In this document: piece after piece, positions 43,727-51,975 of the stretch
How positions within the stretch are numbered: the first letter of the stretch is position 1
How the letters are laid out: each line of letters opens with the position of its first letter
NCBI GenBank assembly: GCA_964437415.1
Contig: CAYTGN010000004.1
Location: forward strand, 124,001-188,000
Origin: CADEDV01 sp964437415
GTDB taxonomy: Bacteria > Bacteroidota > Bacteroidia > Chitinophagales > Chitinophagaceae
Direction: 5' to 3'
DNA: 64,000 nt
The notes under the pieces: model-generated
Databases searched by the model: none
Told to the model about the DNA's origin: nothing
The model's input: only the letters and a program-made list of their open reading frames with translations
Translations under genes and position numbers: made by a program

Positions 43727-44386
43727 GTGCTGAATTATTCTACCAGCGAAGAGAATTATATTAAAGCTATTTTTCACCTGCAACAGGAGGATGGCACTGT
43801 GACCACCAATGAACTGGCCGGGGAACTGAAAACAAAACCCGCATCGGTCACTGACATGATGAAAAAATTGAAAGCAAAAAAACTGCTGCATTACCAGCCC
43901 TACCAGGGCTTCCGCCTCAGCAACGAAGGCAACAAAGTGGCACTGGGCATCATACGCCGCCACCGGCTCTGGGAATATTTCCTGGCGGAAAAATTAAAAT
44001 TCACCTGGGATGAAGTGCATGAAGTGGCCGAGCACTTAGAACATGTAAGCAGCAAAAAACTCATAGATAAATTAGATGAGTTTCTCGGCTTCCCGAGGGT
44101 GGACCCACACGGTGATCCCATTCCTGATCCTGACGGAAAAATTGAAACTAGTCGCCAGGTATGTCTCACTGATCTGCCAATGAATAAAATGGCGGTGGTT
44201 AGCCATGTCAGCGACCAGTCAACCGAAATACTGGATTTACTCAAACATAAAAACATTGGCATCGGCACCAGGCTGGAAGTGAAAAAACGTTTTGATTTTG
44301 ATCATTCCCTTGAGATTAGATCGGGACGACAGCCCGCCCAAACCATCAGCGAACAATTAGCCCAAAACATTTTTGTAAAAATCTGA
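43727..44386 (+). CDS. metal-dependent transcriptional regulator (DtxR/MntR/IdeR family)
   Basis: The 219-residue product has a winged-helix DNA-binding domain (about 3-62, with T-N-E-L-A-G-E-L-K-T-K-P-A-S-V-T-D-M as the recognition helix region), a metal-binding dimerisation domain (about 63-140, E-Y-F-L-A-E-K and V-A-E-H-L-E-H with the expected glutamates and histidines) and a C-terminal SH3-like FeoA domain (about 145-219). Such proteins repress metal-uptake genes when bound to Mn or Fe. The start is GTG at 43727 and the leader is about 13 bases. It is 4 bases before the ZIP gene, and the operator upstream suggests autoregulation. Confidence 0.88.
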   Translation: MLNYSTSEENYIKAIFHLQQEDGTVTTNELAGELKTKPASVTDMMKKLKAKKLLHYQPYQGFRLSNEGNKVALGIIRRHRLWEYFLAEKLKFTWDEVHEVAEHLEHVSSKKLIDKLDEFLGFPRVDPHGDPIPDPDGKIETSRQVCLTDLPMNKMAVVSHVSDQSTEILDLLKHKNIGIGTRLEVKKRFDFDHSLEIRSGRQPAQTISEQLAQNIFVKI

Positions 44387-44390
44387 ACTT

Positions 44391-45215
44391 ATGCAGGCCA
44401 TCGAACAATTCTTTATTGATATCGGACCCGTATATGCAGCGCTGATCGCCACTACTTTTACCTGGGTGGTGACGGCGCTTGGTGCATCACTCGTTTTCTT
44501 CTTCAAAACCTTAAGCCGTGGTGTACTTGACCCGATGCTTGGTTTCACCGGGGGAGTGATGGTGGCCGCCAGCTTTTGGTCATTGCTGAACCCGGCCATT
44601 GAAATGTCGGAAAAAATGTACCCGGGTATGAGCTGGATGCCTGCGGCTGTTGGGTTTTTGCTTGGCTCGCTATTCATTTTTGTGTTGGATAAATATACCC
44701 CCCACCTGCATATCAATTTTGGAGTGAACGAAACCGAAGGGGTAAAAACAAAACTGCATCGCACCACCTTGCTCATTTTGGCCATCACGCTGCACAATAT
44801 TCCTGAGGGTTTAGCGGTGGGAGTATTGTTTGGCGCTGCCGCCATTGGTATGGAGGATGCATCAGTATCCGGCGCCATTGCACTGGCATTAGGTATCGGC
44901 ATACAAAATTTCCCCGAAGGTATTGCTGTGGCTATGCCCCTGCGAAGATTAGGAGTGAGCCGCAAAAGAAGCTTCTGGTATGGTCAGCTCTCGGCAATTG
45001 TGGAACCGGTGGCCGGTGTGGCCGGGGCACTAGCTGTTATCTACATGCAACCTATTCTTCCCTTTGCACTGGCTTTTGCCGCCGGCGCCATGATCTTTGT
45101 GGTGGTGGAAGAAGTGATTCCCGAAACACAACGTGATAAATACACTGACCGATCTGTGCTGGGTTTTATTGGCGGATTCCTGGTGATGATGATATTAGAT
45201 GTGGCACTGGGATAG
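44391..45215 (+). CDS. ZIP-family metal transporter
   Basis: ZIP transporters carry Zn, Mn or Fe into the cytoplasm. The 274-residue product has about eight membrane helices and the two signature segments H135-N-I-P-E-G and N173-F-P-E-G. It follows the DtxR/MntR-type gene by 4 bases, so it is expected to be controlled with it; manganese or iron are the likely substrates, but this is inferred. It is convergent with the Crp-family gene, 1 base away. Confidence 0.9.
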   Translation: MQAIEQFFIDIGPVYAALIATTFTWVVTALGASLVFFFKTLSRGVLDPMLGFTGGVMVAASFWSLLNPAIEMSEKMYPGMSWMPAAVGFLLGSLFIFVLDKYTPHLHINFGVNETEGVKTKLHRTTLLILAITLHNIPEGLAVGVLFGAAAIGMEDASVSGAIALALGIGIQNFPEGIAVAMPLRRLGVSRKRSFWYGQLSAIVEPVAGVAGALAVIYMQPILPFALAFAAGAMIFVVVEEVIPETQRDKYTDRSVLGFIGGFLVMMILDVALG

Positions 45216-45216
45216 C

Positions 45217-45819
45217 TTATGCCTTCATGGTTTTGGCATGTGGTCGCAGCAAATGCTTGAAACGGCTGAAGGTTTCCGGTTTGATGTTGAGATAGGAAGC
45301 GAGATATTTCTGCGGCACCCTTTGCATCAGTTCGGGGTTTTTAGTCACAAAATTCAAGAAACGTTCCCGCGGTGTCATTTTCACCATCTGCATCTGCCAG
45401 CGGTCTTTGATGACCATCGCATAAGTAACCACCTGGCGTCCCAGGTGCTCCATCTTGTGTGATTGCCGGTAAACATTCTCTAATGCATCAAAACTGATAG
45501 AAACCAAAGTGGAAGGTTCAATTGTTTCTATAATGTATTCCGAAGGTTTGCGGCTGTGAAAAGACTCCTGGCTCAGGATAAGCTGGTTCTCCATCGAGAT
45601 CTGTGTATTCATCTCATGGCTGCCTTTCTTATAATATTTTCTCACCAGCCCCTTCACAATAAAGTTGAAATAATTTTCTACCTCCCCCATATTGGTGACC
45701 ACTTCTTTTTTTGCAAACCGGCGCACTTTAATGACAGGAAGGAGATACTGGTTGAAGTCCTTTTCACTCAGGTTAGCGAACCTGGTTAAATAGTCCTGGA
45801 ATGATTTGACAGGATCCAT
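45217..45819 (-). CDS. Crp/Fnr-family transcriptional regulator
   Basis: The 200-residue product (ATG 45819) has a cyclic-nucleotide-binding-like beta barrel (about 20-125) and a C-terminal helix-turn-helix (about 150-195: V-P-Q-K-Y-L-A-S-Y-L-N-I-K-P-E-T-F-S-R). The barrel keeps I-V-K-G-L-V-R-K-Y-Y but lacks the R-E-x-A phosphate-binding segment of true cAMP receptors, so its effector is unknown. A TTG at 45837 would extend it by six residues. No target gene can be named. Confidence 0.83.
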   Translation of the reverse strand: MDPVKSFQDYLTRFANLSEKDFNQYLLPVIKVRRFAKKEVVTNMGEVENYFNFIVKGLVRKYYKKGSHEMNTQISMENQLILSQESFHSRKPSEYIIETIEPSTLVSISFDALENVYRQSHKMEHLGRQVVTYAMVIKDRWQMQMVKMTPRERFLNFVTKNPELMQRVPQKYLASYLNIKPETFSRFKHLLRPHAKTMKA

Positions 45820-45946
45820 ACTACTAATTGGCTTCAAAAGTTACGAAAAAAAAGATTGACCTGAATCAATCATGAAAAAAGATAATATTGTCTCCCTCCA
45901 CTTTAGCACTATCAAAATGCCCGCAAAATTGCGTCCGATAATATTG

Positions 45947-45954
45947 TAGTTTTG
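45947..45954 (+). promoter_or_regulatory. Bacteroidetes -7 promoter element before icd
   Basis: TAGTTTTG, a full TAnnTTTG match, 35 bases before the ATG at 45990. Confidence 0.5.
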
Positions 45955-45989
45955 CAACCTCCTGAATTATAACAACTAAACATTTAAAC

Positions 45990-47225
45990 ATGGCCCAAAA
46001 GATCAAAGTTGCTAATCCCGTTGTTGAACTCGACGGGGATGAAATGACCCGCATCATCTGGAAATTTATCAAAGACAAACTGATCCTTCCTTATCTTGAA
46101 CTTGACATAAAGTATTACGACCTCGGTATTGAATACCGCGATGAGACCAATGACCAGGTAACGATTGACGCCGCCAATGCCATCAAACAATATGGTGTGG
46201 GCATAAAATGTGCCACCATCACTCCCGATGAAGCAAGGGTGGAAGAATTCAAACTGAAACAAATGTGGAAGAGCCCCAACGGCACTATCCGCAACATCCT
46301 TGATGGCACTGTTTTCCGTGAGCCGATTGTTATCAATAATATTCCCCGTCTTGTTACCAACTGGACTGCGCCGATCATTGTGGGTCGTCATGCATTTGGC
46401 GATCAGTACCGGGCAACCGATACAGTTATTAAGGGCAAGGGCAAACTGACCATGACCTTTACACCCGAAGGGGGTGGTGAACCGCAAACTTTTGAAGTGT
46501 TCAACTTCAAAGGCGATGGTGTTGCACTGACCATGTATAACACCGATGAAAGCATCAAAGGTTTTGCAAGAAGCTGTTTCAATATGGCGCTGGGCAAAAA
46601 ATGGCCGTTGTATCTCTCTACCAAAAACACAATCCTGAAAAAATATGATGGACGTTTCAAGGATATTTTTGAAGAGATCTATCAAAATGAATTCAAAGCG
46701 CAGTTTGATGCTGCGGGTATTGTGTATGAACACCGCCTGATTGATGACATGGTGGCCAGCGCCTTGAAATGGAACGGTAATTTTGTATGGGCCTGCAAAA
46801 ATTATGATGGTGATGTGCAAAGCGATACCGTAGCGCAGGGCTTTGGCTCACTGGGACTGATGACCTCTGTGCTGGTGACCCCCGATGGCAAAACCATGGA
46901 AGCCGAAGCAGCACACGGAACGGTGACCCGTCACTATCGGGAGCACCAGAAAGGCAAACCCACTTCCACCAATCCCATTGCTTCCATTTTTGCATGGACA
47001 AGAGGGCTGGCCTTCCGGGGCAAACTGGATAGCAACCAGCCGCTGATTGATTTTGCCGATGCACTGGAAGCTGTTTGTATTGAAACCGTGGAAAGCGGCA
47101 AAATGACCAAAGACCTTGCCGTGTGCATTCATGGCAACAAAGTGAATCATGGCGAACACTTTCTCTATACCGAAGAGTTTCTCGATGCCATTGATAACAA
47201 CCTGAAAAAGAAAATGGGCCTCTGA
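45990..47225 (+). CDS. icd: NADP-dependent isocitrate dehydrogenase, eukaryotic (type II) form
   Basis: This enzyme oxidises isocitrate to 2-oxoglutarate in the TCA cycle. The 411-residue product is full length and matches the homodimeric eukaryotic-type (IDH1-like) subfamily: E-L-D-G-D-E-M-T-R near 14-22, S-P-N-G-T-I-R-N near 94-101, W-T-A-P-I-I-V-G-R-H-A-F near 125-136 and A-A-H-G-T-V-T-R-H near 308-316. It therefore differs from the E. coli type. A terminator follows 24 bases after the stop. Confidence 0.95.
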   Translation: MAQKIKVANPVVELDGDEMTRIIWKFIKDKLILPYLELDIKYYDLGIEYRDETNDQVTIDAANAIKQYGVGIKCATITPDEARVEEFKLKQMWKSPNGTIRNILDGTVFREPIVINNIPRLVTNWTAPIIVGRHAFGDQYRATDTVIKGKGKLTMTFTPEGGGEPQTFEVFNFKGDGVALTMYNTDESIKGFARSCFNMALGKKWPLYLSTKNTILKKYDGRFKDIFEEIYQNEFKAQFDAAGIVYEHRLIDDMVASALKWNGNFVWACKNYDGDVQSDTVAQGFGSLGLMTSVLVTPDGKTMEAEAAHGTVTRHYREHQKGKPTSTNPIASIFAWTRGLAFRGKLDSNQPLIDFADALEAVCIETVESGKMTKDLAVCIHGNKVNHGEHFLYTEEFLDAIDNNLKKKMGL

Positions 47226-47248
47226 GAAAATCCATTAACTGTTTTATC

Positions 47249-47283
47249 AAAGGGGTTTCTTTGCAGAAGCCCCTTTGTTTTTA
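47249..47283 (+). terminator. rho-independent terminator after icd
   Basis: AAAGGGGTTTCT and AGAAGCCCCTTT form a 12-base-pair stem with one G-T pair and a 4-base loop, followed by GTTTTTAT. Confidence 0.9.
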
Positions 47284-47294
47284 TCTTTACCCCT

Positions 47295-48122
47295 ATGCAG
47301 CCCCCCTTGTCAACTACTCACCTGTTTCCTTTGCTGGATGAAAAATTGCTGAGTCTGCTTCGTTCCCTTTCTGACGAGGAGTGGAATGCACCCACTATTG
47401 CAAAGAAGTGGACTGTAAAAGACATTGCGGCCCACCTGCTGGATGGCAACGTAAGGACCCTTTCCTTTTCCAGGGACAAGCACCGGTTGCCCCCGCCTGC
47501 TGCGGACAGCTATCGTGAACTGGTTGAATATTTAAATGAACTGAATGCCGGGTGGGTGCAGGCACACCGGCGCATGAGCCCGGCTTTGCTGACAGAGTTG
47601 CTCGAAATAACCGGTCGCAGGTTTTGCGAACATATCAGCAGCCTTGATCCTTTTGATGAGGCGATATTTCCCGTGGCATGGGCGGGTGAAGAAGTTTCAT
47701 ACAACTGGTTTCATATTGCCAGGGAATACACCGAAAAATTTATTCACCAGCAACAGATCAGGGATGCAGTGAAAAAAACCGGACTAATGACCCGTGAGCT
47801 ATTTTACCCCTTCATTGACACTTTCATGTACGCTTTACCGCATACTTATCGCAATATTAGCACAGCCGACGGGGTAAACGTCAGGATCACCGTAACCAGC
47901 GAAATCGGCGGCGACTGGTACTTATGTCGCCGGGAAGGGAAATGGCAATTGGCAAAGGAAATGCAAAGCCAGGTTGCCGCACAACTTTTAATTGACCCCG
48001 ATACTGCGTGGAAATTATTCTCAAAAGGAATAAGTCCCCGTGAGGCCAAAGAAAAAACAGCATTGACCGGGCAAACCGAACTGGCGGAACCGGCGCTGCA
48101 CATGATCGCTGTAATGGCGTAG
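47295..48122 (+). CDS. DinB/maleylpyruvate isomerase-like thiol-dependent enzyme
   Basis: The 275-residue product has the DinB_2/MDMPI_N four-helix layout: W-T-V-K-D-I-A-A-H-L-L-D-G with H47, and H-I-A-R-E-Y-T-E-K-F-I-H with two histidines near 142 and 153, giving the three-histidine metal site of the family. A C-terminal SCP2-like domain follows (about 185-270). Relatives are mycothiol- or bacillithiol-dependent transferases or isomerases. As the window also has bshB1, bacillithiol is a plausible cosubstrate, but this is inference. Start: ATG at 47295. Confidence 0.75.
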   Translation: MQPPLSTTHLFPLLDEKLLSLLRSLSDEEWNAPTIAKKWTVKDIAAHLLDGNVRTLSFSRDKHRLPPPAADSYRELVEYLNELNAGWVQAHRRMSPALLTELLEITGRRFCEHISSLDPFDEAIFPVAWAGEEVSYNWFHIAREYTEKFIHQQQIRDAVKKTGLMTRELFYPFIDTFMYALPHTYRNISTADGVNVRITVTSEIGGDWYLCRREGKWQLAKEMQSQVAAQLLIDPDTAWKLFSKGISPREAKEKTALTGQTELAEPALHMIAVMA

Positions 48123-48196
48123 GGGAATACCTTCTGACGGGTATAAGCTGGTAACCGGATTTTTGTATATTGGGCTACCAAAAACCACCAACCACC

Positions 48197-48937
48197 ATGG
48201 ATTATATTGCAGTCGCCATCGCTCCGGGTATCGCTATTTGTCTTTATATTTTTTACAAAGACGTTTATAATAAGGAGCCTCACTTCAACCTTATTGTTTC
48301 TTTTATATTAGGGGCTCTTACCGTTATTCCCGCAGGGCTTATCAATGATGGTTATTTAAAAACTAATCCGTTTGACGGGTCAGTTACCCAAGTATTTATA
48401 TTCGCATACCTGGTCGTTGCACTGAATGAAGAAACCCTAAAATTTGCTGCTCTCCGTTTGTATTCATATAACCAGAAAAGTTTTGATGAGCCACTGGATG
48501 GTATTGTATATAGCCTGATGGTTAGTATGGGATTTGCCACTGCAGAAAATATCATGTATGTGATAAAGTATGAAGAATTGGCAGGACAGGGATTGAAAAT
48601 AGGGCTGTACAGGATGTTTACAGCCGTGCCTGCACATGCCACTTTTGCCATAGTGATGGGCTATTTTGTTGGCAAAGCAAAGTTCAGCAAAGGTGGAAGC
48701 CTGGGACTGTTGCTGACAGGTCTGCTCGTCGCCGTATTCTTCCACGGCACCTATGACTTTTTCCTCTTCCTCTACCAGTTTTCTTATGTCGGCCGCGATC
48801 TTGGCGAAGCGCTGATGTTTGGTGGTGCCATTGTTTCGCTGGTGGTAGCATTAGTGTTGAGCCGTAAACTGATCAAACAACATCACTTACTTTCGCATAA
48901 TACTCATAAAGAAAAAAACAGCAACAGCAGTGCTTAG
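48197..48937 (+). CDS. PrsW-family intramembrane metalloprotease
   Basis: PrsW proteases cut anti-sigma factors inside the membrane in Bacillus. The 246-residue product (ATG 48197) has about seven helices and family motifs: N-E-E-T-L-K-F near 80 (E-E-x-x-K), F-A-T-A-E-N-I-M-Y near 118, A-H-A-T-F-A near 145 and F-H-G-T-Y-D-F near 182 (H-x-x-x-D), all with the expected acidic and histidine residues. The target here is unknown. Its last 8 bases overlap the GNAT start. Confidence 0.85.
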   Translation: MDYIAVAIAPGIAICLYIFYKDVYNKEPHFNLIVSFILGALTVIPAGLINDGYLKTNPFDGSVTQVFIFAYLVVALNEETLKFAALRLYSYNQKSFDEPLDGIVYSLMVSMGFATAENIMYVIKYEELAGQGLKIGLYRMFTAVPAHATFAIVMGYFVGKAKFSKGGSLGLLLTGLLVAVFFHGTYDFFLFLYQFSYVGRDLGEALMFGGAIVSLVVALVLSRKLIKQHHLLSHNTHKEKNSNSSA

Positions 48938-49418
48938 CATCCGCAGCGCCTCAGTCAATGAGATAGCCCTGATCCGTGAACTAGCCCTTGAAGTCTGGCC
49001 AAAAACCTATGCATCCATCCTGTCGCAACAGCAGATTGAATACATGCTGGAGATGATGTACAGCGAAAGCTCGCTGCAACAACAAATGACCGAAGGGGCA
49101 CAGTTTATTTTTGTGAATGACGGGGATGAGCCGGTTGGCTTTGCCTCTTACCAGGAAGTAAAGCGGTCAATATTTAAATTGCATAAGATATATGTGCTCC
49201 CTTCGCAGCAGGGAAAAGGAACCGGCCGGTTTGTCATTGACCATATTCTTAATACTATCAAAAATCAGGGGGCCACTGCCTTACAATTACAGGTGAACCG
49301 GGGTAACAATGCCCGGTTTTTCTACGAAAAGCTGGGTTTTGTTGTCATTGAGGAAATAGACCTTGACATCGGCAGCGGCTATGTGATGGATGACTACATC
49401 ATGGAGAAAAAATTATGA
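48930..49418 (+). CDS. GNAT-family N-acetyltransferase
   Basis: The 162-residue product has the GNAT fold: R-S-A-S-V-N-E at the start, strand V-G-F-A-S-Y-Q-E-V and the acetyl-CoA loop Q-Q-G-K-G-T-G near 96-103, and F-Y-E-K-L-G-F near 133. The substrate is unknown. The start is GTG at 48930, overlapping the PrsW gene by 8 bases, so translation is probably coupled. Confidence 0.83.
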   Translation: MLSIRSASVNEIALIRELALEVWPKTYASILSQQQIEYMLEMMYSESSLQQQMTEGAQFIFVNDGDEPVGFASYQEVKRSIFKLHKIYVLPSQQGKGTGRFVIDHILNTIKNQGATALQLQVNRGNNARFFYEKLGFVVIEEIDLDIGSGYVMDDYIMEKKL

Positions 49419-49464
49419 CGCTTCAATAAGTATGGTCCCGCAATAACTACTGACTATTGACTCT

Positions 49465-49941
49465 CTACTGCCCCATCAGCACATTCTTACAGTCAAGAAA
49501 TTTTGTAGGGTCAAGCTGCGTTTCAAATTCAAACATCAGCATTTCTATCCTGTCACCCGGAGGGATATAGCCAATGGCCTGGCCTGCTTTCAGCACATCA
49601 TTTCGTTTCACGATAGGTTTTATCAAGCCTGAATACCAGAAATAATAGTCCTTGTTCTGACGGCGGTCTTTATAAAAGAAAACAATGTCCCATCCACCTT
49701 CGTCGTTTTGCTCCACATTGGTCACCCGCCCATCAATGCATGCCTTCACCACGGTGTCTGGTGTGCTGGTAAGCACAATGCACAGGTCTGGCGGATCATA
49801 CCGAATAGCATCTTTTGGCGGGGGAACCACCTCTGCATTATTTAACGGGCAAACAAGCCTGAACCCTTCTCTTTGCGCAAGCAAAACAGAGGGATACAGG
49901 AAAAATGCTGCTATCAAGGTTAATCTTATTACTATTTTCAT
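49465..49941 (-). CDS. exported M23-like protein with lost catalytic residues
   Basis: The 158-residue product has a signal peptide (MKIVIRLTLIAAFFLYPSVLLAQ) and aligns by eye with the C-terminal half of LytM/M23 peptidases: D-G-R-V-T-N-V-E, Y-Y-F-W-Y-S-G-L then V-L-K-A-G-Q-A-I-G-Y-I. Where active enzymes have H-x-H (H-L-H-F-E), this one has M-L-M-F-E, and the early H-x(3)-D is not found. So the zinc site is gone and it is probably a binding or scaffold protein, as known for other degenerate LytM factors. It is followed by a small conserved gene, 17 bases upstream on the same strand. Confidence 0.7.
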   Translation of the reverse strand: MKIVIRLTLIAAFFLYPSVLLAQREGFRLVCPLNNAEVVPPPKDAIRYDPPDLCIVLTSTPDTVVKACIDGRVTNVEQNDEGGWDIVFFYKDRRQNKDYYFWYSGLIKPIVKRNDVLKAGQAIGYIPPGDRIEMLMFEFETQLDPTKFLDCKNVLMGQ

Positions 49942-49958
49942 ATGGCGGCTGTTGTTGA

Positions 49959-50252
49959 TTATTGCATTTGCAGTTTGCGGGCCATTTCGGCACTCATGCC
50001 TTCGGCAGATATACCATAGCCGCTGACAAGAACCCCTTTCATTCCATTGTTTGATTCGATGGCATACAGAACCGCCTGGTCAGCAGGATCAGTGTTGCCC
50101 TCAAACCTGTGGAACTCGACAATTTCAAAATCCTTCACATCAAACTTATTGCCCTGGCAGACAAGACAATTCTCGTTAAGGTTGAAATCAACGGAAAATC
50201 CCCGTTTTTTTAACCCATTTACAGCCTCAGACAAGGTATCATATGTGTACAT
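49959..50252 (-). CDS. small conserved Bacteroidota protein
   Basis: The 97-residue product is acidic and mixed alpha/beta, with N-E-N-C-L-V-C-Q-G-N in the middle and V-E-F-H-R-F-E-G-N-T-D-P-A-D after it. Similar small proteins in Bacteroidota are often labelled phosphoribosylpyrophosphate synthetase, but no such motif is visible here and the length is far too short for that enzyme. I give no function. It lies 17 bases before the degenerate M23 gene on the same strand. Confidence 0.65.
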   Translation of the reverse strand: MYTYDTLSEAVNGLKKRGFSVDFNLNENCLVCQGNKFDVKDFEIVEFHRFEGNTDPADQAVLYAIESNNGMKGVLVSGYGISAEGMSAEMARKLQMQ

Positions 50253-50405
50253 AATAAAAGCTTTTCAGGTTTTTCAAAGTTACCCTATTTGTTTAAAAAC
50301 CCGGTATCATAAAAATCCCATCCCTGAACAAAAAAAGTGTTTATCCTGTGTAAAACAATAGCGGCGAAATGCTCCTTCAGCGTCTCTTTTAAAGCCAATA
50401 AACCT

Positions 50406-50413
50406 TACCTTTG
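50406..50413 (+). promoter_or_regulatory. Bacteroidetes -7 promoter element before ahcY
   Basis: TACCTTTG, a full TAnnTTTG match, 23 bases before the ATG at 50437. Confidence 0.6.
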
Positions 50414-50436
50414 CGGCCGTAATAAAACACATACAA

Positions 50437-51762
50437 ATGTCAACCGTAACAAAATCCATTGACTTTAGCCTGCCTTACAAAGTAGCAGATATTTCCCTTG
50501 CTGAGTGGGGTCGTAAAGAAATTCGCCTTGCCGAAGCTGAAATGCCCGGTCTCATGGCCATCCGTGCCGAATATGGCCCTTCACAACCATTGAAAGGCGC
50601 AAGAATTGCAGGTTGCCTGCACATGACCATTCAAACAGCTGTGCTTATCGAAACATTGGTAGCCCTCGGCGCTGAAGTGAAATGGAGTTCCTGCAATATA
50701 TTCTCTACACAGGATCATGCTGCCGCTGCCATTGCTGCTGCGGGCATCGGTGTGTTTGCCTGGAAAGGACAAACACAGGAAGAAGCTGACTGGTGCATCG
50801 AACAAACATTATTCTTTGGTGGCAAAGACAAACCCCTGAACATGATATTGGATGATGGCGGCGACCTCACCAATATGGTGCTGGACACTTATCCTGAACT
50901 GGTGCAGCATGTGAAAGGTATCTCGGAAGAAACGACGACAGGTGTTCACCGTTTATATGAAAGAGTAGCAAAAGGAACATTGCCCATGCCCGCTATCAAT
51001 GTGAACGACTCTGTTACCAAATCAAAATTCGATAACAAATATGGCTGCAAAGAATCACTGGTTGACTCTATCCGCCGTGCAACCGATGTAATGCTGGCAG
51101 GTAAAGTGGCTGTGGTGGGTGGTTATGGTGATGTGGGTAAAGGTTCTGCTGCTTCATTGGCCGGCGCCGGCTGCCGTGTAATTGTTACGGAGATAGACCC
51201 GATCTGTGCCTTGCAGGCAGCGATGGATGGTTTTGAAGTAAAGAAAATGATTGATGCGGTGAAAGAAGCCGACATTGTTGTAACCGCTTCCGGTTGCCGT
51301 GACCTTATCACCGGCGCCCATTTCAAACTGATGAAGGATAAAGCTATTGTTTGCAATATCGGTCACTTTGATATTGAGATTGACATTGCCTGGCTGAACA
51401 CTAACTATGGCGACAGCAAAGACACCATCAAACCGCAGGTGGATATTTACAATGTGGATGGCAAAGACATCATCATCCTGGCAGAAGGTCGCCTGGTGAA
51501 CCTCGGTTGCGCCACCGGTCACCCGTCATTTGTAATGAGTAACTCTTTCTCTAACCAGACTTTGGCGCAGATTGAATTGTGGCAAAACCATAAGAACTAC
51601 GAGAACAAAGTGTATGTGCTGCCCAAACATCTGGATGAGAAAGTGGCCCGTTTGCACTTAGCTAAAATCGGTGTGGTGCTGGATGAACTGACCGATGCAC
51701 AAGCTTCTTATCTTGGCATCACGAAAAATGGTCCGTTCAAAGCTGAGCATTACAGATACTGA
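50437..51762 (+). CDS. ahcY: adenosylhomocysteinase
   Basis: AhcY splits S-adenosylhomocysteine to adenosine and homocysteine, relieving product inhibition of methyltransferases. The 441-residue product is full length. Visible motifs: C-L-H-M-T-I-Q-T-A near 61-69, S-C-N-I-F-S-T-Q-D-H-A near 86-96, the NAD-binding G-Y-G-D-V-G-K-G near 229-236, and the C-terminal K-A-E-H-Y-R-Y that closes the site of the neighbouring subunit. A hairpin terminator follows. Confidence 0.96.
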   Translation: MSTVTKSIDFSLPYKVADISLAEWGRKEIRLAEAEMPGLMAIRAEYGPSQPLKGARIAGCLHMTIQTAVLIETLVALGAEVKWSSCNIFSTQDHAAAAIAAAGIGVFAWKGQTQEEADWCIEQTLFFGGKDKPLNMILDDGGDLTNMVLDTYPELVQHVKGISEETTTGVHRLYERVAKGTLPMPAINVNDSVTKSKFDNKYGCKESLVDSIRRATDVMLAGKVAVVGGYGDVGKGSAASLAGAGCRVIVTEIDPICALQAAMDGFEVKKMIDAVKEADIVVTASGCRDLITGAHFKLMKDKAIVCNIGHFDIEIDIAWLNTNYGDSKDTIKPQVDIYNVDGKDIIILAEGRLVNLGCATGHPSFVMSNSFSNQTLAQIELWQNHKNYENKVYVLPKHLDEKVARLHLAKIGVVLDELTDAQASYLGITKNGPFKAEHYRY

Positions 51763-51763
51763 G

Positions 51764-51782
51764 CCCTGAGCTTGTCGAAGGG
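51764..51782. repeat. dispersed 19-base palindrome-like repeat
   Basis: CCCTGAGCTTGTCGAAGGG, starting 2 bases after the ahcY stop. The same or a near-identical 19-mer is known to me as an interspersed repeat in many unrelated bacterial genomes. Only one copy is in this window, so its copy number here cannot be judged. Confidence 0.55.
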
Positions 51783-51805
51783 TCGAAGTATCTTTTCAAA
51801 ATACA

Positions 51806-51835
51806 GACCCGCTTCTTTGGAGGCGGGTTTTTATT
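51806..51835 (+). terminator. rho-independent terminator after ahcY
   Basis: ACCCGC and GCGGGT form a short GC-rich stem, extended by TTC/GAG with one mispair, followed by TTTTTATTT. It lies 44 bases past the stop. Confidence 0.85.
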
Positions 51836-51975
51836 TGGCCAAAAGTGAGCGGAACAATATTAGCCAGAAGAATTTTCAGTAACTGCATGAAAAATATAGC
51901 CATCCATCAAATCCGTGTATTCCGTTTGCTGTTCCCTCTACGGTTTCCGTATATTAGCCAACCAAAATTTTCCTC

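Noticed and set aside
49959..50252. Labelling the small conserved gene as phosphoribosylpyrophosphate synthetase
   Set aside because: The protein is 97 residues and lacks the PRPP-binding motif; the label would rest on annotation habit only.
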